Positions 8,701 to 17,131 of a DNA stretch of 64,000 nt are shown here, one piece after another. A program made the position numbers and the translations under genes. The stretch comes from Aureispira sp. CCB-E (GTDB lineage Bacteria; Bacteroidota; Bacteroidia; Chitinophagales; Saprospiraceae), in contig NZ_CP133671.1 of assembly GCF_031326345.1 (NCBI RefSeq), positions 6,979,501-7,043,500 on the forward strand, given 5' to 3'. Position 1 is the stretch's first letter, and the number at the start of each line of letters is the position of its first letter. The notes beneath the pieces are model-generated. The model was not told the origin of the DNA, did not search any database, and saw only the letters and a list, made by a program, of their open reading frames with translations.

Positions 8701-9435
8701 ATGAAAACAGAAGATTCCATTTATATCGTTAAAGGTAAATCTAAAAGTGCCTTAATTAATTTAGAAACTAGAGAGATTAGAACCCTTGCCAATACACAAC
8801 TCAAGCAGTTGGCTGATAACACTGATTTAACGGCTAGTTTAGCGCGTTATATCCCTCCTCAACTAGATATCTATCAAAAAGAAATTCTTGATATCAAGCT
8901 TCAACAACTGCCCCAAAGCCAAAATTTTAATTTTCTGAGCCAGTATTTCAACGATGATATAGCTTATTTCAATGTGCGTATTTTTTGCCCTGAAAAAAAT
9001 CCAATAGCCCTAGATTCCCTACAAACACTAGTCACATGGATTAATAACAATATCTTTCAATTTGGCATTGTCATTTTTATTTCGGATGCTTATCCCCTAG
9101 AAAAATTTTATAAGTACTTTGCAAGATATAGAGTGTTTAATAGAGAGTCTTCTAATACAAACAATACCCCCTACCAACCAATGTTGTATGGTAGTCCTAA
9201 CGCTATTTTTATTTCTCAGAAAAATAATTTGTACCACTACTCTAGAGATACGCTTCTCTTAGACAAGGACAAGGTGCAATTCATTGATCACGATCAATTC
9301 AACATTCCCAAATCTAATATTGAGGGATGCAAAGATTGTGCATTTAGATTAACTTGTTTTGATTTACGAGAAGTACAGCAAACGGATGGAAAATATCATT
9401 ACGATACCACTTGCTTGTATGAATTAGACCATTGA
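8701..9435 (+). CDS. SPASM-like Cys-motif maturation protein without radical-SAM motif (cluster 1)
   Basis: This 244-residue protein starts at ATG 8701 (GTG 8662 lies inside the preceding gene). Its C-terminus has C210, C213 and C219 (GCKDCAFRLTC) and C238, resembling the second half of a SPASM auxiliary iron-sulphur domain. The first SPASM half (C-x15-C) is not visible, and there is no CxxxCxxC in the N-terminal 200 residues, so it cannot be a standard radical-SAM enzyme. By position and motif it corresponds to the SPASM partner of the 'grasp-with-spasm' systems, in shortened form. It may bind a metal cluster or act as a recognition subunit for the ligase. Confidence 0.7.
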   Translation: MKTEDSIYIVKGKSKSALINLETREIRTLANTQLKQLADNTDLTASLARYIPPQLDIYQKEILDIKLQQLPQSQNFNFLSQYFNDDIAYFNVRIFCPEKNPIALDSLQTLVTWINNNIFQFGIVIFISDAYPLEKFYKYFARYRVFNRESSNTNNTPYQPMLYGSPNAIFISQKNNLYHYSRDTLLLDKDKVQFIDHDQFNIPKSNIEGCKDCAFRLTCFDLREVQQTDGKYHYDTTCLYELDH

Positions 9436-9440
9436 TTAGT

Positions 9441-11651
9441 ATGGCTTTAAAATTTCCATTTTACAGACAACTTGATGCGATGGACTGCGGTCCGACCTGT
9501 CTCAAGATGATTACTCAATGGCATGGAAAAACGTTTCCATTACAATATTTGAGAGAAAAGTGTTATATCACAAGAGAAGGAGTATCTCTACTAGGCATAT
9601 CGGAAGCTGCCGAAAGCATTGGTTATCGTACCATTGCGTTAAAGCTCACTTACGACCAAGAGGGGACGGTTCCTGGGCTCTTACAAATGCCTTTACCTTG
9701 TATTGCTTACTGGGGGCAAAGACATTTTGTGGTTGTTTATAAAATCACAAAAACACATGTTTGGATTGCTGATCCAGCAGAAGGAAAGCTAAAATTAAAA
9801 CGCTCTGTCTTTGAAAATTCTTGGTTGGTTGCCGAAAAAAAAGGGGTAGTATTGGGGCTCGAAACAACTCCTAGTTTTTATCAAGAAGACGATTTAGAAG
9901 AAGACCGATCTAAATGGCGGTATCTTTTTAGTTATCTCAAACCGTACAAGCGATTGATTTTTCAGTTTGTATTGGGCATGACCATTGGATTAATCTTCCA
10001 ACTTACCCTACCTTTTTTAACACAATCTTTGATAGATGTAGGAGTTAACAATCAAAACATAAGTTTTGTATGGTTGATTTTAATCGCACAACTTGTTTTA
10101 TCGGTTAGTCAGGTATTTGTTCAGTTCATCCAATCTTGGATTGCTCTCAATATAGGACGTCGAGTAAATGTCAATTTAATTGCCGATTTTCTAACTAAAA
10201 TGATGGCATTGCCTTTGGGTTTCTTTGACAGCAAAAACATTGGTGATTTGTACCAACGAATCAGCGACAATCATCGAGTAGAAACCTTTTTGACCAATTC
10301 ACTTCTAAACATGTTATTTTCTATAGTAACAGTTGCTGTTTTTTCGGGTGTTTTATTTGTCTATAATAAAGTTATTTTTGCTATTTTCTTCTTTTTTTCT
10401 ATCCTCTACCTGCTTTGGATTTGGGGCTTTTTAAAATGGCGCAAAGAATTAGATTACATGGCTTTTCAGCAGTTTTCTAACAATCAAGAAACCTTGTATG
10501 AAATTATCAATGGCGTTCAAGAAATTAAGTTGCAAGGAAGTGAGCGAAAACGACGTTGGAAATGGATAGAAGTGCAAGCCAAATTATTTAATGTCCAAAC
10601 CAAGTCCTTAGCCCTAAGGCAATATCAAGAATTTGGCGTTTTACTTTTTTCAAGACTCAAGGATATACTAATTTCTTTTGTTGCAGCAAGTGCTGTCATT
10701 AACGGAGAAATGACCTTGGGTATGATGGTTGCCGTTCAATATATTGTAGGGCAACTGAATGCTCCTTTTCAGCAATTTATAAGTTTTGTCTATACTGCTC
10801 AAGATGCTAAAATCAGCTTAGAACGAATGGGGGAAATTACTTCTGAAAAGGAAGAAAATGTTTCCAACATGTCCTTAATTAAACAGCTTCCTCCATCGGC
10901 TGATTTAGTATTAGAGAATTTATCTTTTGGCTATACACCTATCTCCAAACCTGTTCTAAACAATATCAATTTAACCATTCCTGCTGGCAAAACAACAGCT
11001 ATTGTTGGTGCTAGTGGTAGCGGCAAAACTACTTTGCTAAAACTATTACTAGGATTTTACGAACCTATCAACGGAAAAATATCAGTTGCAAAAACACCCT
11101 TATCCTCTATTGACAAACGCTATTGGCGAAGCCTTTGTGGCACTGTAATGCAAGATGGGTATATTTTTTCAGATACCATTGCTCAAAATATTGCCGAAAG
11201 CGATACCTCTATTGATTATAAAAAATTACATCAAGCGATTGAAATTGCCAATATTAGCGACTTGATTGCTACGCTTCCGTTAGGATACAATACAATGATT
11301 GGCTCTAAAGGGAGTGGCATATCACAGGGGCAAAAACAGCGTATTCTTATTGCTAGGGCGGTCTATAAAAATCCTGATGTATTGTTTTTAGACGAAGCAA
11401 CCAACGCTTTGGATACTTCCAATGAACGTCAAATTGTAGAAAATTTAAACCAGTTTTTAACCTCCAAAACCGTTGTTGTTGTAGCGCATCGACTAAGTAC
11501 CGTCATGAATGCAGACCAAATCGTCGTCTTGGATGAAGGAAAAATTGTTGAGCAGGGAACCCATCAAACCCTCTTAAACCAAAAAGGAAAATATTATAGA
11601 TTGGTTCAAAACCAACTTGATGTCGAACAAGTTGGAGTAAATATAGAATAA
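9441..11651 (+). CDS. C39-peptidase ABC exporter (cluster 1)
   Basis: This 736-residue bifunctional exporter cuts double-glycine leaders and transports the core across the inner membrane. The C39 domain shows C16 (DAMDCGPTC), H95 (HFVVVY) and D111 (ADPAEGK). A six-helix ABC transmembrane domain spans about residues 155-450, and the ATPase has Walker A GASGSGKTT, signature ISQGQ, Walker B VLFLDEATNALD and the H-loop VVAHRLS, all intact. ATG 9441 is chosen over TTG 9432 because the cluster 2 paralogue starts at the same residue. The reading frame opens just past the SPASM gene's stop. A 438-bp stretch of the ATPase is almost identical to the cluster 2 gene. Confidence 0.95.
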   Translation: MALKFPFYRQLDAMDCGPTCLKMITQWHGKTFPLQYLREKCYITREGVSLLGISEAAESIGYRTIALKLTYDQEGTVPGLLQMPLPCIAYWGQRHFVVVYKITKTHVWIADPAEGKLKLKRSVFENSWLVAEKKGVVLGLETTPSFYQEDDLEEDRSKWRYLFSYLKPYKRLIFQFVLGMTIGLIFQLTLPFLTQSLIDVGVNNQNISFVWLILIAQLVLSVSQVFVQFIQSWIALNIGRRVNVNLIADFLTKMMALPLGFFDSKNIGDLYQRISDNHRVETFLTNSLLNMLFSIVTVAVFSGVLFVYNKVIFAIFFFFSILYLLWIWGFLKWRKELDYMAFQQFSNNQETLYEIINGVQEIKLQGSERKRRWKWIEVQAKLFNVQTKSLALRQYQEFGVLLFSRLKDILISFVAASAVINGEMTLGMMVAVQYIVGQLNAPFQQFISFVYTAQDAKISLERMGEITSEKEENVSNMSLIKQLPPSADLVLENLSFGYTPISKPVLNNINLTIPAGKTTAIVGASGSGKTTLLKLLLGFYEPINGKISVAKTPLSSIDKRYWRSLCGTVMQDGYIFSDTIAQNIAESDTSIDYKKLHQAIEIANISDLIATLPLGYNTMIGSKGSGISQGQKQRILIARAVYKNPDVLFLDEATNALDTSNERQIVENLNQFLTSKTVVVVAHRLSTVMNADQIVVLDEGKIVEQGTHQTLLNQKGKYYRLVQNQLDVEQVGVNIE
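10977..11414 (+). repeat. Conversion tract, ATPase copy 1
   Basis: These 438 bases, from just before Walker A to just after Walker B, match 18668-19105 with about three mismatches, while flanking parts of the two exporter genes differ at many positions. This suggests recent gene conversion between the paralogues. Confidence 0.9.
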
Positions 11652-11653
11652 AC

Positions 11654-12919
11654 ATGTCAGATCAAAAATCCACTGAATTTACATTAATAGAGCAAGCGAT
11701 GGGAAACCCTCCCTCCTGGTTAACTCATTGGGGTATTACAGTGGTTGCACTCTTCTTTTGTGTTATTTTTGGTATTGCTGCCATGATAAAATATCCTGAT
11801 GTCTTAAAATCAGAAGCTACTACTTATATTGATCATCCTCCTATTGAGATATTCACACAAACTAATGGTAGAATACACACTTTATTGGTTCAAAATAAGG
11901 ATACCATTCGACACAATACTCCTATCCTTGTTCTTGAATCAACTGCTGACTGGCTAGCTGTTTTGCATTTAGATACACTTCTACAAACCAATAGATCTAT
12001 TTTTGATACCACGTTTATGTCAAAAGAGTTGGGGGATTTGAGCTCTGCTTACCATGAAGCTGCTTTATTATTTAAACAATTAGAGGATGCTCGCCAAAAC
12101 GACATTACCAATCAGCGCATCTCTACGCTTCAAAAAGAAATCGAACAAAACAACATATTGAACAATTCTTTGGTCGCACAAAAGGAAGTGTTTGCACAAG
12201 AATTAAAGAATATAAAAAAAGATTTGGATCGGTCTAAGAAACTCTTGCAAGATGGTGTCATTAGTCTTCAAGAATTTGAACAAAAAGAGAATACTTATCT
12301 ACAAAATGAGCGTACATTCCACCAAATGGAATCTTCTATTATTACCAATAAAATAAAAATACAACAATTAGAAATTCAAATCCCTGAATATAAAAAACAA
12401 CAACACGACTTTTTCTTTCGCTTAGAAGTTGATTTTCAACAAAAAAAGGAAGTACTTAAAACTGCGGTAGAGCACTGGAAGAAAAAATACATTCTTTATG
12501 CTCCTTCCTTTGGAATTGTCTCGATGAAGCACAAACTTCAAGAAGGAAATCAAATATCTCCCGACATTCCTGTGCTAACAATCTTGCCCAATACAGCACA
12601 AAAACAAGCATTTTTAAAAGCACTAATGGATGCCAATGGCATTGGTAAAGTTGCTGTTGGTCAAAAGGCTACTGTTTCTTTTAATAATTACCCCTCTGCT
12701 GAATATGGGATATTAACAGCAGAAGTTGTTGAAATTGCTCCTATCCCAACCGATAATCAGTATGAAGTCTTGCTAAAACTTCCGCAAAGTTGGGTTACCA
12801 ACTATGGGGTCTCCATCCCTAAACAACAAAAAATGAATGCTCATATTGCCATACAAACCAAGGAATTCACACTTTTGGAGCGTATCTTTTCTGGCTTGTT
12901 GGACGTGTTAAAAAATTAG
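11654..12919 (+). CDS. HlyD-family membrane-fusion adaptor (cluster 1)
   Basis: This 421-residue periplasmic adaptor begins at ATG 11654, two bases after the exporter's stop. It has a short cytoplasmic start (TEFTLIEQAMGNPPSWLTHWG), one transmembrane helix (about 25-46), a split lipoyl/barrel domain, and a long coiled coil (about 135-275) rich in Glu, Lys and Gln. The motif 'SKKLLQDGVISLQEFEQKE' is typical of adaptors paired with C39 exporters. It should link the exporter to a TolC-type channel; no TolC lies in this cluster, but one is encoded at 20631-22055. The last 379 bases are nearly identical to the cluster 2 adaptor. Confidence 0.93.
   Translation: MSDQKSTEFTLIEQAMGNPPSWLTHWGITVVALFFCVIFGIAAMIKYPDVLKSEATTYIDHPPIEIFTQTNGRIHTLLVQNKDTIRHNTPILVLESTADWLAVLHLDTLLQTNRSIFDTTFMSKELGDLSSAYHEAALLFKQLEDARQNDITNQRISTLQKEIEQNNILNNSLVAQKEVFAQELKNIKKDLDRSKKLLQDGVISLQEFEQKENTYLQNERTFHQMESSIITNKIKIQQLEIQIPEYKKQQHDFFFRLEVDFQQKKEVLKTAVEHWKKKYILYAPSFGIVSMKHKLQEGNQISPDIPVLTILPNTAQKQAFLKALMDANGIGKVAVGQKATVSFNNYPSAEYGILTAEVVEIAPIPTDNQYEVLLKLPQSWVTNYGVSIPKQQKMNAHIAIQTKEFTLLERIFSGLLDVLKN
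12541..12919 (+). repeat. Conversion tract, HlyD copy 1
   Basis: These 379 bases, ending exactly at the stop codon, match 20242-20620 with fewer than ten mismatches. The sequence diverges immediately upstream and after the stop. Confidence 0.9.
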
Positions 12920-13575
12920 ATTTAGTGTTAAAAGCTGTTAATATTTTTTATTCTAAAACTTTAATTTTTTGTTCTACCAAAGACTTTTTCTATTCTTTAA
13001 AAAACACCTTTCTGTACTTTTTTACTCCTTTTTCTTCGTTAACTCAAATGTTACTTTCGTTTGCTCTACTGTTCCATTCATTAGACCAAATGCATTTTTC
13101 CTTTTATAACTTTTTGCATTATTTAATGCTCTCAAAATAAATTTTAAAACAAAATGTATCCAAACGTAACACAATGTAAAACAAGTTAAAACAATGTAAA
13201 ACTATTTGCATTTATAAATTTTATATTCTACATTTGAAGCAGCCCCCTACTATTTTTCCTAATTCATGATCTACATTTTGTACATCCCCTTAGTCTGCAA
13301 AATTAAAACTAAATCCAATTTAATCAACTAAATCCTTTTTATTCCTAAATGCTACTCTACAATTACAAATAGATTTTACCCGCATAGTTAAAAGGCATTC
13401 TGTAAGCAATGCCCAGAATAGTTTTTAATCTATTACTCTGCCTATTACTGTCAGTTATAGATAAGGGATACCTGTACCCCATTTTGTCCTGATCATACAA
13501 AATTAAACCCCACAGGCGTTCAACTCACTTACGGAAAGTGGGATAACTCAATTTTTTTTAAATTTTATTTTAATT
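12920..13575. other. Intergenic region between the two RiPP clusters
   Basis: I find no credible gene in these 656 bases; a Phe/Leu-rich frame at 12925-13140 lacks a plausible start and composition. Several short repeats of acaatgtaaaac occur near 13160-13200. A strong promoter lies at 13205-13236, and a small hairpin (ggcatt/aatgcc, 13394-13413) sits in the long untranslated leader that would follow. Confidence 0.6.
13205..13236 (+). promoter_or_regulatory. Bacteroidota promoter for cluster 2
   Basis: TTTG (13205-13208), a 20-nt spacer and TACATTTG (13229-13236) are a full match to TTTG-N19/21-TAnnTTTG. The next gene is precursor 2 at 13576, so the transcript would carry an untranslated leader of about 330 bases. 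I found no better promoter closer to the gene. Confidence 0.65.
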
Positions 13576-13803
13576 ATGAAAATTCAAGAAAGTAAATTCG
13601 GTCAATTTGAAGCATTCAAAGTCAACAACCTTAAAAACATAATGGGAGGGAAACAAATTGAAGATGTCTGTACTTATGAAGAAGGCAGTAATACTTGTTC
13701 TGACTCTATTGCTGTTACTGTAGAAGATGATGGAGGGAGATTTAGAGATCAAGAGTTTGATTGTGCAGATTCTACGCCAACAGGTCTAGAGCCTGGAAAT
13801 TAA
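13576..13803 (+). CDS. Double-glycine RiPP precursor, Cys/Asp/Glu-rich core (cluster 2)
   Basis: This is a 75-residue peptide starting at ATG 13576. Leader residues 1-25 (KFGQFEAFKVNNLKNIMGG) end in the double glycine expected for C39 cleavage. The core of about 50 residues holds three cysteines (C32, C41, C63), many Asp/Glu and several Ser/Thr (SNTCSDSIAVTVEDDGG), so both cross-linking by an ATP-grasp ligase and disulphides are chemically possible. It has no repeats and no resemblance to the cluster 1 core. It stands first in the cluster, separated from the enzyme genes by a strong hairpin. The mature structure is unknown. Confidence 0.85.
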   Translation: MKIQESKFGQFEAFKVNNLKNIMGGKQIEDVCTYEEGSNTCSDSIAVTVEDDGGRFRDQEFDCADSTPTGLEPGN

Positions 13804-13821
13804 ACAGGGAATTTATCTACC

Positions 13822-13855
13822 CACCTAGATTGCAAAATGCAATCTAGGTGTTTTT
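13822..13855 (+). terminator. Strong hairpin terminator or attenuator after precursor 2
   Basis: A perfect 12-bp stem (cacctagattgc at 13822-13833 with 13839-13850), a 5-nt loop and TTTTT form a textbook intrinsic terminator 18 bases after the precursor stop. Since no promoter is obvious before the next gene, downstream expression probably relies on read-through. Confidence 0.85.
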
Positions 13856-13893
13856 CTAAAAAAATGTCATGACCATTAAATCAAGAATAAGTA

Positions 13894-14859
13894 ATGAAAA
13901 AAACATATTGGATACTATCTATTTTACTGATTTTATTGAATAATCTTTTTGCACAAGATTATATTTCTTACCACAATTTAGTCAATGAAGCAGAATATTG
14001 GATGTACAAAAAAGAGTATAAAAATGCTAAAATCCTGTATAAAAAAGCTTTTTGCTTAGAGGAACCAATGTGGAAAGATGCCTACTTATTAGCAAAGGCT
14101 TACGTTTTTTTAAACAAAAAAAAGAAAGCTCTTTGTTGGTTAAAAAAGAGCTCTGAAGCAAATGTTTCTTTTTGCTCTTGGTATTTAGAAAAGGAGAAAG
14201 AGCAAAAAGACTTTAAATCAATTTTTAACTCTTCTAATGATATGAAAGCCTTTATTAAAGAATTAAGAACAATAGAAGATGACCCTTCAAAAAAATCAAA
14301 CCAACAAGTATATCTTAATATACAAAAACAAGTTGATGAATTACTCAAAAGAGATCAAGCTATTCGGGAAGAATGTAGAAAAAGTGGTTTTACCAAAGAA
14401 TGCAAAGAGCGTATAGATCTAGAGGATTCAATTATACAAGAAAAATTATTAGCCATAACCAAAGAATATGGTTTTCCTGGTTCTAATTTAATAGGAAGTG
14501 ATTTGGTAACAATCATACTTGTTCACTTTGATAAAAAACGTTTTATTTCTTCATTAGATATCTTGTTATCAGAAGTAAAAAATGGAAACCTAATGCCCTT
14601 TTATTACGGATATATGCTTGATCGGTTCTATTGGAAATATATTGAAGATAAAAATGATAATCCATGTTATCTGAGTTTACTCTATACAAAGAAAAAATGC
14701 ACAGAGGAAGATTATGATGAAGTCATCAAACGAAGATTAGAGTTAGGAATTAGTCTTTTTTTTGATGGATCAAGATTTCGTATAAGGACTCATGAATTAC
14801 TTCCATGGGTAAACGAAGAATTCATTGAGAAATATTCTTTTTTGAAAAAAAATAAATAA
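13894..14859 (+). CDS. Secreted helical-repeat protein of cluster 2
   Basis: This 321-residue protein has a signal peptide (residues 1-20, ending LFAQ). It is followed by TPR-like helical repeats (about 25-95: 'AEYWMYKKEYKNAKILYKKA', 'AYVFLNKKKKALCWL') and a second helical domain with 'VDELLKRDQAIREECRK' that resembles the start of DUF6624-type domains. It ends one base inside the ATG of the ATP-grasp gene (TAATG), so the two are coupled and it belongs to the cluster. A periplasmic or surface location contrasts with its cytosolic enzyme partners, so it may act in immunity, processing or as a target. No equivalent exists in cluster 1. Confidence 0.7.
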   Translation: MKKTYWILSILLILLNNLFAQDYISYHNLVNEAEYWMYKKEYKNAKILYKKAFCLEEPMWKDAYLLAKAYVFLNKKKKALCWLKKSSEANVSFCSWYLEKEKEQKDFKSIFNSSNDMKAFIKELRTIEDDPSKKSNQQVYLNIQKQVDELLKRDQAIREECRKSGFTKECKERIDLEDSIIQEKLLAITKEYGFPGSNLIGSDLVTIILVHFDKKRFISSLDILLSEVKNGNLMPFYYGYMLDRFYWKYIEDKNDNPCYLSLLYTKKKCTEEDYDEVIKRRLELGISLFFDGSRFRIRTHELLPWVNEEFIEKYSFLKKNK

Positions 14860-15833
14860 TGGTACTTATACTAACACATGAACAAGACGTATCTACCCGT
14901 GGAGTAATACGATGGTTAGATTATTTAGGTAAGGAAGTAATTGTATTTCATAAAGAGCGGGATTGGATTAATATAAAAGATATAGACTATAATAAAGGTG
15001 AGGTTCTATTTGAGAGCAAAAATTATGGAGTGTTTGCTTTGTCAAATATTGAAGCCGTGTTTTGTCGTGGGGGAATAATACGAATAAAAGACTATGTAAA
15101 GCATCCTGGGCAATATGAAAATTTTAAAACAAGTCTACAGTATTTTTTATCCGCACATTCAATTTCACATTTAGAAGCTATTACGCATTTTTTGTTTGAG
15201 AAAAATACTATTGGTCAAAATGGAGTTGGCAGGTACAACAAAATGCTAGCGCTTAACCTTGCTAAAAAAGTAGGTCTAGACATACCCCATACAATTTTTA
15301 CAGATTCAAAAGAAAAAGCCCTTTCATTCTGCAATGAACATGATGAGATTATAACAAAGAGTTTGGATCTTAATTTTATGTATCAAGACACCAGAAATGC
15401 AAAACGTTTTTTTGAATATACTGCTATTATTACAAAAGCAGATATAGAAGGTTTACCAACTAAATTTGGTTTAACAATCTTTCAAGAAAAAATAAATAAG
15501 CAATATGAGATTAGAGTTTTTTATTTAAAGGAAAAACTATATTGCTTTGCAATTTTTTCTCAAAAAAATAAAAAGACTCAAGTAGACTATAGATGTTATG
15601 ATAGAGAACGAATGAATCGGATGATTCCTTTTCAGCTCCCTCTAGATGTTGGGAAAAAAGTTTCTGCATTTATGAAAAAAGCAAAGCTCGACACAGGTTC
15701 TATTGATCTTATTTATGGGCTAGATAAAAAATTTCACTTCTTAGAAGTAAATCCAATAGGGCAATTCGGTTATTTATCAAATATCAATAATTATAAAATT
15801 GAAAAACAAATTGCTTTAGCATTAATAAATTAG
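14859..15833 (+). CDS. gwsG: ATP-grasp peptide maturase, grasp-with-spasm type (cluster 2)
   Basis: This 324-residue ligase closely fits the GwsG family (ATP-grasp partner in grasp-with-spasm RiPP systems). Features are an N-terminal 'LTHEQDVSTRGVIRWLDYLG', 'RYNKMLALNLAKKVGLDIPHT', the ATP-binding Lys in 'IITKSLD', 'FQEKINKQYEIRVFYL', and the metal-binding 'FHFLEVNPIGQFGYLS', a near-signature ending. It would install ester or amide cross-links on the upstream acidic precursor. Its ATG overlaps the stop of the preceding gene by one base. Gene symbol by family resemblance from memory. Confidence 0.9.
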   Translation: MVLILTHEQDVSTRGVIRWLDYLGKEVIVFHKERDWINIKDIDYNKGEVLFESKNYGVFALSNIEAVFCRGGIIRIKDYVKHPGQYENFKTSLQYFLSAHSISHLEAITHFLFEKNTIGQNGVGRYNKMLALNLAKKVGLDIPHTIFTDSKEKALSFCNEHDEIITKSLDLNFMYQDTRNAKRFFEYTAIITKADIEGLPTKFGLTIFQEKINKQYEIRVFYLKEKLYCFAIFSQKNKKTQVDYRCYDRERMNRMIPFQLPLDVGKKVSAFMKKAKLDTGSIDLIYGLDKKFHFLEVNPIGQFGYLSNINNYKIEKQIALALIN

Positions 15834-15843
15834 AACTTTTACA

Positions 15844-16095
15844 ATGAAAAACATCAAACTAGAGAGGCTATTAAAAGCAAATAAACTGGAGACTACAATA
15901 CTCCCTGCTGATATTTATTTTTCAAAAACACTTGATATAAAAAGGGATAACATAAATCATAAATCTACAATTATTTCTCCTATAAGAATACAAAGATACA
16001 ATTACATAGGCAAGGAAATTTATGTTCCTAAAAAAAATATTTCTAAAATATTAAATCCAAATCAAATAATTACAGATGAAAATACTAGCCACTAA
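15844..16095 (+). CDS. Small basic protein between gwsG and gwsS (cluster 2)
   Basis: This is an 83-residue ORF from ATG 15844, ten bases after the ligase; its last 20 bases overlap the SPASM gene in another frame. It is Lys/Asn/Ile-rich, has no signal peptide, no cysteine and no GG motif, and shows 'IISPIRIQRYNYIGKEIYVPKKN'. I do not recognise a family. The matching gene in cluster 1 (8502-8696) shares position, size class, basic aromatic character and an 'SP' followed by basic and aromatic residues, but no convincing alignment is visible by eye. Confidence 0.65.
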   Translation: MKNIKLERLLKANKLETTILPADIYFSKTLDIKRDNINHKSTIISPIRIQRYNYIGKEIYVPKKNISKILNPNQIITDENTSH

Positions 16096-17110
16096 TTGTA
16101 AGATAACTAAAGGACTTCAAAGAGCTTGTATATCTGATTTTCAGCACCAAGAATTTTGGTTTATCCCACTAGAACTTGCAGCCTTTCTTGAGTATAAAAA
16201 GGATTATTCAGAACTAAGTAAACTAAGTGTAGATTTATTGCAAAAACTGGAGCTTTTAGATGTTGTTTTAGAGATAGATTCAAGTGACAAAAACTTTATG
16301 ATTGAGATTCCACTTGACTTCGATGTTCCATATCATATTTCAAATGCTATTTTAGATTATAATCAAACATCTACATATAACTTTAAAAATATTCTTCATC
16401 AGCTAAAAGAGATAAATTGTCCTCATCTTGAAATCAGATTTTATGACGTTCTTGATTTTTTATTATTGTATTCTATTAGTGAAGTAAGTAAGAACTCTAC
16501 TATAGAATCTATAGATGTATATCTTCCTTACGAAACTCATTTTCCATATAAAAAATTAGAAATGTTACGAGCTAATAATCTAAGATTTCGTTGGTTTTTT
16601 ATACACAGCGTTCCATTAGAATTTACCCCTAAAAAAGAAGAGCACCAGTTTGTCAAACATACTAATCAGGTTATAACCGATCAAGGTCATTGTGGAGCAG
16701 TACATTACTTTTATTTTGAACCACACATTTCTGTTTTCACAGAATCCCAACACCACAACACCTGTCTTAATCGGAAAATATCTATCGACACAGATGGCAA
16801 CATCAAAAACTGCCCCTCGATGCAACAATCCTTTGGACACATTAGCAATACGACCTTAGAAGAAGTCATTAAAAACCCAGCATTTACTAAAATGTGGGAC
16901 ATAAAAAAAGATGACATTGATAAATGTAAGACCTGTGAGTTTCGGCATATATGCACAGATTGTCGAGCTTATTTAGAAAACCCAGATGATTTATACGCTG
17001 CTCCCTTAAAATGTGGCTATAATCCCGAAACTTGTGAATGGGAGGAATGGAGCACCAATCCTCTAAAAGAAAAAGCCATCGAATACTATCAGCTTCAATC
17101 GATACTCTAA
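16076..17110 (+). CDS. gwsS: SPASM-domain peptide maturase, grasp-with-spasm type (cluster 2)
   Basis: This 344-residue protein has a complete SPASM-type Cys set: C230-x15-C246 around 'KISIDTDGNIKNC', then C284, C287, C293 and C296 (CKTCEFRHICTDC), and two late Cys in 'CGYNPETC'. These normally hold auxiliary iron-sulphur clusters. The N-terminal 229 residues may keep a radical-SAM-like barrel, but no CxxxCxxC is present, so SAM chemistry is doubtful. The gene overlaps the small gene before it by 20 bases and is followed by the exporter 21 bases later. It is taken as the GwsS partner of the ligase; its biochemical role is not known to me. Confidence 0.85.
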   Translation: MKILATNCKITKGLQRACISDFQHQEFWFIPLELAAFLEYKKDYSELSKLSVDLLQKLELLDVVLEIDSSDKNFMIEIPLDFDVPYHISNAILDYNQTSTYNFKNILHQLKEINCPHLEIRFYDVLDFLLLYSISEVSKNSTIESIDVYLPYETHFPYKKLEMLRANNLRFRWFFIHSVPLEFTPKKEEHQFVKHTNQVITDQGHCGAVHYFYFEPHISVFTESQHHNTCLNRKISIDTDGNIKNCPSMQQSFGHISNTTLEEVIKNPAFTKMWDIKKDDIDKCKTCEFRHICTDCRAYLENPDDLYAAPLKCGYNPETCEWEEWSTNPLKEKAIEYYQLQSIL

Positions 17111-17131
17111 CCCAATCTTATTTTCCCAATT

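Noticed and set aside
12925-13140. 71-codon frame between the clusters, considered as a third precursor or small membrane protein
   Set aside because: It has no ATG start, no GG motif, and a Phe/Leu/Ser composition expected of AT-rich noncoding DNA.
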